Source: Tretioscincus oriximinensis (taxonomy: Eukaryota; Chordata; Lepidosauria; Squamata; Gymnophthalmidae). From it: a stretch of DNA of 64,000 nt. The stretch covers positions 446,752-510,751 of the forward strand of contig JAJVDF010000211.1 of the NCBI GenBank assembly GCA_022410635.1. Direction: 5' to 3'. Made by a program: the position numbers and the translations under genes. Of the stretch, positions 58,691 through 64,000 are shown piece by piece. The notes beneath the pieces are model-generated. The model was not told the DNA's origin, did no database searches, and saw nothing but the letters and a program-made list of their open reading frames with translations. The stretch's first letter is position 1; each line of letters starts with the position of its first letter.

Positions 58691-58709
58691 CTCACCTTCC
58701 TTCCCGTCT

Positions 58710-59455
58710 CCCACTTTGTTACTTGCTGCTGAATGGGGTCCCTGCCACCTCCCATGCCCACCTTCCCCAGGGAGGGCTGAAAACCCTGTGCTTGAACAGC
58801 TGGGAGACCTGCAGACCAGGTCCTGGTCTCTGGGTCTCCAGCCACTCTCCTCCTTCTCCCCCCCTTTCAAAAGTTCCAGCATGCATAATGTGCTGAGGCT
58901 TCTGTTCTCCTCACCACTCCTCCCCCTAGTTAGCTGTTGGTTCCAGGATGACCTGCTGGCCAAAGCAAGTGCCATTGGGTCAGCCCAAGAACCTGCTGAT
59001 GATCTAGCCTCTCCTGTTGATCCCATGGGGAAAGTGAGTTGCAAGGGTAGCTCGTCCAAGATCAGGCCTTGGATGATCTAGCCTTGCAACTCATTTTCCC
59101 CATGTGTGTTGACCCAAGTACCTGACAATGGCCTAGCCTCTGTGCCTTGGACAATTTACCCATGCAACTTGCTTTCTCCATGGGAGTGAGCCTAGACTAT
59201 TGCCAAGTGCCTGCACTGACCCTACAGCACTGTCTTCTCTAGCCAGTCATCCAGGATACAACACAGGAGGGGAGAAGAGAAGTACAAAAGCTCTCAATCC
59301 AAAGGAGAGTGGTTGGGAGACCTGGAGACCAGGGCCTGATCTCTGGGTCTCCCAACCACTCAAGCCCAGGGCTTTCAGCCTTCTCTGGGGGCAAGGCAGG
59401 GGATGGGAGGTGACAGAGATCCCGTCCAGGGATGTTTTCAGAGCAACAAGGAAAT
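58710..59455. repeat. Imperfect palindrome of about 700 bp (fold-back type)
   Basis: The left arm (about 58710-59060) reads as the inverse of the right arm (about 59065-59455). Paired landmarks from outside in are CACCTCCCATG with GGGATGGGAGGTG, CAGGGAGGGCTGAAAACCCTG with CAGGGCTTTCAGCC, GGGAGACC with GGTCTCCC, and CCAGGATGACC with CATCCAGG. At the centre, 59022-59058 and 59068-59104 form a 37-base hairpin with about four mismatches (CATGGGGAAAGTGAGTTGCAAGG outermost). A further tandem copy of the central unit lies at 59150-59200. GC-rich compared with the region. No protein supported. Confidence 0.75.
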
Positions 59456-59459
59456 CCAA

Positions 59460-60735
59460 AAGCCTCATGTCTGAATGGCCCGGGACACCCGNACACTAGA
59501 CTTCAAGGCCAGGTCCTTCCTACTGCTGCCTGAAAATTGATTCCCCTTTGCCTGGCATTCACTTGCAATTTGAAGCCAAGGAGAGGGGGTGTCTGCGATT
59601 ATTGCTCCAACACCAGACCATTCCACCAATCAGAATCAAGTTGGTTATCTAGCACACACACACCGTGACATCGCAGTGTCCAGCTCACCACCAAATTATA
59701 TCTATAGATTTACTGCTGTTGTTAAAGTCAAATAAGACTACATGACTGAATTTGATAGTCTTAATGATTTGCCACTGATAATCACTAATGGGAATAGGCA
59801 TCCCTTTAGACTACACTCTTGTTTTATTTGGGAATTTAAGCTATCTTTATATTTAATTCGTATATTTGCATTTACTACACATATTATCAAAACATTATTT
59901 TCTGAGGGTAATCTGAAAGCTGTTACAGTTTGTTACAAATATTAAAATGTGGAGGAAAGTGAGATTCTGGTATTCATTTGTTCTTCCATATTCCTCTGCG
60001 ATGACAATGTTATTCTGTATCAGGTGAGTTTTTTCTGGCTTTCAAAAACATTTGTATGGATTCATACACAAATTGAATACTCCTTTGTTTGNTTTGAAAG
60101 TGTGACAAGAAGTGTACTATTCTCTCCAAAGGAAATGATTTCCACCAGATATAACCTAAGCCAATTTGACCAGCTACTATGTTAATCACACCTCAATCTG
60201 TTGTATCATTTTAGGATAATATTCTTAGGTCTATTCACATAGACCTAATATTCTATGATAGATAGAAAATATTCACATACGGTTGGAGAGAGACAAGATT
60301 GCTCTGGGATCAACAAAGTAACATCAAGTACAGGCAGAAGGTGAGCAAGGGAAGGTCAAGTGCCATAGCCGACTGACTAACCTTTATAATGTTGTAGAAC
60401 TAGTTAGAGACTGGTAGCTTTTTCCCTAACTGTTTCTTGCAGCTGAAAATGATTCTGTGCTGAGAATATCCAAATGTAGGATGTTTCCAATTGGAGAGGG
60501 AAAGTTCTGAAGGGAAACAGAAATGCACTTTGATATCTAATTCCTAATGACACTGGATGGCCAAAATTCTGATTATAGATAAGCTGTGCTTTGTGTTTCT
60601 GCATTTGTGTTTCTGATACAATTCTTACGATACAAAGGCTTACGAGTGTTTAAAATATGAATGGATTTAACCTCACAAAATTTTGTTACCGGGTGTCTTA
60701 ATGTTTTATTTCTTCAATTGTCCACAGATTACTGT
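59460..60735. other. Region upstream of locus 11
   Basis: No gene. I looked for the O/E plus homeodomain pair here; only weak O/E-like words (TCTCCAAAGGAAA at 60123) are present, so no promoter is called. N bases at 59492 and 60092. Confidence 0.4.
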
Positions 60736-60741
60736 ACTGTA

Positions 60742-61662
60742 ATGGGAAATCAAACTGAAGTGTCAGATTTTGTGTTTCTGGGACTTTCCAATGATCCTCA
60801 ACTGCAGATCTTTTTCTTCCTTTTCTTTTCAACAATTTATCTGATAACACTTTCAGGAAATGCCACAATAATTCTCATCATAAGAAAGGATGTTTCTCTC
60901 CATACACCCATGTACTATTTTCTCTCACATCTCTCCTTCGTTGATATCTGTTATGCTACAGACATTGCTCCCAAAATGCTAGTGAACTTGCTTCTAAAGC
61001 AAAAGATTATTTCATTCACTGGGTGTATTATACAAATGTTTTTCAGTCTCCTCCTCAGTGTTACTGAGGTTTTTATTCTTTCTGCCATGGCATATGATAG
61101 ATATACAGCTGTGTGTTGCCCACTTCATTATGCTGTCATTATGAATAAACCTATATGCACCTACCTAATAATTGGTGCATGGATAATGGGCTTATTATTT
61201 GCTATAATGAACACAATGCCCATATTTACATTACAATTTTGTGCCCCTCGAAAAATTGGCCACTTCAGCTGTGAGCTCCCATCATTACTGAAAATCTCTT
61301 GTAATGACACTTTTGTTAATAACACCATCCGCCTGTGTTCTGTTGTGATGTTTGGACTTGGTTCCTTTCTTCCAACTCTTATTTCCTATGTTCATATCAT
61401 CTCTGCTGTCCTGAAAATTCCTTCTGCTGATGGAAGGAGAAAAACCTTCTCTACCTGTGGTTCCCATCTTATTGTGGTTGGTTTACTATATACGACAGGA
61501 ATGTTCCAGTACATGAAACCAAGCAGCGTATCTTCCATTGTTGTAGATGAACTTTTTTCTATTCAGTACAGCATCTTGACTCCCATGTTGAATCCAATTA
61601 TCTACAGCCTAAAAAACAAAGATATCAAGCGAGTTCTTGGAAGAATATTTGGCAAAAAGTGA
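60742..61662 (+). CDS. Olfactory receptor, class II, intact (locus 11)
   Basis: The frame is 306 codons from ATG 60742. An in-frame ATG at 60661 is rejected because a polypyrimidine tract and acceptor (TTCTTCAATTGTCCACAG, AG 60726-60727) lie between, making the extension intronic. Features are MGNQTEVSDFVFLGLS with N3-Q-T glycosylation, SGNATII in TM1, [34 protein letters not shown] with E3.39, [25 protein letters not shown] and NPIIYSLKNKDI. It matches the reptile receptors often called OR5V1-like. It faces the triplet on its left head to head. An AATAAA signal follows at 61811. Confidence 0.96.
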   Translation: MGNQTEVSDFVFLGLSNDPQLQIFFFLFFSTIYLITLSGNATIILIIRKDVSLHTPMYYFLSHLSFVDICYATDIAPKMLVNLLLKQKIISFTGCIIQMFFSLLLSVTEVFILSAMAYDRYTAVCCPLHYAVIMNKPICTYLIIGAWIMGLLFAIMNTMPIFTLQFCAPRKIGHFSCELPSLLKISCNDTFVNNTIRLCSVVMFGLGSFLPTLISYVHIISAVLKIPSADGRRKTFSTCGSHLIVVGLLYTTGMFQYMKPSSVSSIVVDELFSIQYSILTPMLNPIIYSLKNKDIKRVLGRIFGKK

Positions 61663-61810
61663 ATTTTAGCAATGAATTCTTTTATATGTATGTAGCAATA
61701 AGGGCCTCACACCCAAGAAATCACAACAAGTTTGGCATGTTTGGAATCCTTTAAACAACTAACACATTCATAGTGCTAGGTTTCTTTCAGTGATTTTTTT
61801 TAGGCAAGTG

Positions 61811-61816
61811 AATAAA
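61811..61816 (+). promoter_or_regulatory. Possible polyadenylation signal of locus 11
   Basis: AATAAA about 150 bases after the stop codon of locus 11. Confidence 0.5.
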
Positions 61817-62074
61817 GAATTATAGCAGTGAAAATGTGCTTTTTGATATTTTATTCTCAATTTGTGAATTTCATAACTCAAATCACTATATGTTATTCAG
61901 CTATGCCACATGCATCCCTTGCTCTTATATCCTGAAAGACTTTTAATCCGCAGGANATGTTTATGCTTGCTAGAAATGCTAATTTCGGTGTCAACTCACT
62001 TCAGACAAAGCAGGAACACATGGATTTCTGCTGATTTTTGTGCACTTTCTTTGGTTTTGCAATAACCAATTTTG

Positions 62075-62260
62075 TAATTTACAGTGCCCTTTTCACCAAA
62101 GGGTGGCACATGGCTTTTGTTGCTTTCTCCACAACAGACACCCTGTGAAGAAGGCAAAACTGAGCCCAAGGTCACCAAGCTGGCTTTATGGAGGAGTATG
62201 AAACTGAATAAGGAGACTACTAGTTAAGAGTCGAACACCAAACTACACCAAAATGGCTCT
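62075..62260 (-). mobile_element. SINE family B, minus orientation
   Basis: In complement it begins AGAGCCATTTTGGTGTAG, then AAAGCCAGCTTGGTGACC, ACAGGGTGTCTGTTGTGG, and GAGAAAGCAACAAAAGCC. It is closest to the 20663 copy. Confidence 0.8.
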
Positions 62261-62486
62261 TTCCAACTAGTTAAGGAAGTGTGCTAATGGTGGTTGCCAA
62301 CAAATGTGCTCTCTGCCTTGACTTTGCCTGGTTAACTGGAAAGGAAATTCCTTACTTTTCACTCTCTTCACAGGCACAAACATGCAAAAACAAACAAAAT
62401 TGCAATTGTAATTGTGGTCACATATGCATACTTCTAATTCTTTCACACATTTCTTTTGTCTTTCATGTATATACAGACACACATAC

Positions 62487-62580
62487 ATGGGACACTGTTG
62501 CAACCACCACCACCTGAAATGTGACCGGATGTCCAGTTGTGACCAGATGTCCAGTATGCATGGGGAACTTTCAGGGGTCA
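62487..62580. repeat. Segment duplicated at 63408-63500
   Basis: GGGACACTGTTGCAACC, CACCACC, GATGTCCAGTTGTGAC, AGATGTCCAGT and GCATGGGGAACTT occur in the same order about 920 bp further right. The first copy has GATGTCCAGT twice in a row, as does the second. Confidence 0.7.
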
Positions 62581-62689
62581 CTGGTGGGTGCCATCCTAAG
62601 GACTGCACCAGCCACCAAGGAGGTCAGAGAAATGATCTTATTTTTTCTGACCTTCAACACCATTTGAGATTTCCTTACACATGCTGATT

Positions 62690-63400
62690 ATCCTAGCCAG
62701 GTAAATTAGAATGCAGGCAGCTCTTGCTGTGTAGTGACTAATCCAGCTCCACCAAACAGCTAGATGGTGCTAACTAAAGGATCAGGGCAAGGGCTCTGCA
62801 GAGCACCAACATGTTAGGGTTGTCTCAAAGAATAAAGAAGGAGGAAGCCCTGCCTTTAATCATTACCACACAGCCAGAGCTGCCTGCACATACCGAAGGG
62901 GGCAGGTTCCCATCCTATGGTGGTGCCCATCAGCCACTTTTTAAAAATGTGTAAGATAGATAAGGATTGGCCTCTGAATAGATAGCTCACTGTCCGAATC
63001 TGACTACACAGCAAACCCATCGCCAGAGTGCACCAACCTTGATTTACATTAAGTTATGACTGTTTTTGAGTGAGGTTTGCTCAGAAAGTGTGTGGCTATG
63101 GAAACTGTGTATGATGAAAGCATTTCCCATCAAATTACAAGGGAAGTACATGTGCAGAGCATAGAGCCACACAACTTTCACTCCCTCCCCCACCCAGTGT
63201 GAACACAGCCACCCTACACTATAAAGCTCAAATGAAACAGCAGACGATGATGTCATTTTGCATATGGTTCACTGCCCCATGTGCACAGTCATGGCAGGAG
63301 GGCCAGCAAAAGTGGGCTCTTGCAAGGCTGGCACCGTTAGGTGAAGCCTCACCTGACCACAGGCAGGGGCTTTGAGACCTGACTGGAGCCCAGAAGGGTT
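62690..63400. other. Intergenic, unidentified repeat remnants
   Basis: 63015-63210 resembles 5150-5300 and ends with CAGTGTGAACACAGCC, which looks like the end of a DNA transposon. No gene supported. Confidence 0.35.
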
Positions 63401-63559
63401 CTGGCATGGGACAGTGTTGTAAGCACCACCACATGAAATGGGAGTCGATGTCCAGTTGTGACTAGATGTCCAGTCTGCATGGGGAACTTGAGTGCTCCCC
63501 AGCTCATGGATGAACTCCTCATGAAGCACATGGGCTGTGTAGAGAGTCCCAGCCTGGAA

Positions 63560-63895
63560 GAGGCAGGTCCAGGATGGGGGGAGAAGAAGGAAGTGAGGAA
63601 GAGAGGGAAGGTATGTAAGTAGGAAGGTATGAACATAAGTAGGTAGGTAGGTAGGAAAGCAGGAAGAAGAAGAAAGCAAGAAGAGGAGAAGAAGAAAAAG
63701 AAGAAAAAGAGAGGAAGAAGAAAAAATAAAAGAGAAGAAAAAGGAGGAAAGAAGGGATGGAGAGGGGGTGGGAAAAAAGAACAAAGGAAAAAGAGAAGGA
63801 GAAAAGAGAAGACAAAGAAGAAAAGTGAAGATAAGCAACAGCAAGAGCAGCAACAGAAGAAGAAGAAGAAGTAGAAGAAGAAAAAGAAGAAGAAT
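63560..63895. repeat. Purine tract, GGTA and AGA rich
   Basis: The plus strand is nearly all A and G from about 63580, with a TAGG/TAGGAAGG block at 63610-63660 and AAG triplets to 63895. The polyleucine and polyarginine frames come from it. Confidence 0.9.
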
Positions 63896-64000
63896 TAAGC
63901 CCACTGCCTTAGGGAGAACACAAGAGCCCACTGTATCCCTAAGGCAATGGGCCTAATTCCACTAGTCATGGTTTACATATTCGTTATGTTAGTACTGGTT

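Noticed and set aside
58606..59499. Several overlapping frames of 70-125 codons on both strands
   Set aside because: The GC-rich palindrome lacks stops by composition; the frames mirror one another across the palindrome and show no domain.
60661..60741. N-terminal extension of locus 11 (MDLTSQN start)
   Set aside because: It spans the acceptor at 60726-60727 and is not OR-like; the standard MGNQT start follows.
63269..63956. Polyleucine and polyarginine frames
   Set aside because: They come from a purine tract (AAG/AGG) on the plus strand.

Overview
The window looks like part of an olfactory receptor (OR) cluster in a squamate reptile, most likely a lizard. The evidence is the gene content (intronless class A GPCR reading frames of about 305-325 codons) and the dispersed repeats. 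The repeats include CR1-type LINE 3' ends with a TTCTTATG terminal octamer, L2-type LINE tails, and tRNA-derived SINEs whose 3' ends resemble the Sauria/Bov-B type. I cannot name the species or give true one-to-one OR orthologs.

Eleven OR loci are visible. Locus 1 (1-596, minus) is cut by the left edge. Loci 2, 3, 5 and 6 (6282-7250 plus; 13199-14179, 24471-25401 and 29974-30909 minus) form one OR14-like group; locus 5 is frameshifted. Loci 4 and 7 (19095-20036, 36270-37211, minus) are a close pair with a CELTSL motif in extracellular loop 2. Loci 8, 9 and 10 (41773-42696, 47376-48341, 54004-54927, minus) are a tandem triplet with CELPSIL. Locus 11 (60742-61662, plus) and locus 1 are other class II receptors with CELPS. 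Nine of the eleven read leftwards; loci 2 and 11 read rightwards.

Every locus has a polypyrimidine tract and AG splice acceptor about 10-40 bases upstream of the ATG (about 450 bases at locus 9), which fits the usual OR design of non-coding 5' exon(s) and one coding exon. Upstream of nine loci I find a composite site joining a homeodomain core (TAATTA type) and an O/E (EBF)-like half-palindrome (TTCCCAAGGGA type). It is shared within each paralog group and is the best promoter candidate in the window.

The most unusual locus is 9. A CR1 retrotransposon tail has replaced the native start-codon region, so the open frame now begins inside CR1 sequence and gains 14 residues. The rest of the window is AT-rich intergenic DNA with LINE and SINE fragments, several non-autonomous DNA transposons (some with exact target duplications), microsatellites, a roughly 700 bp imperfect palindrome at 58.7-59.45 kb, and about fifty isolated single N bases. 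No other protein-coding gene family is convincing.
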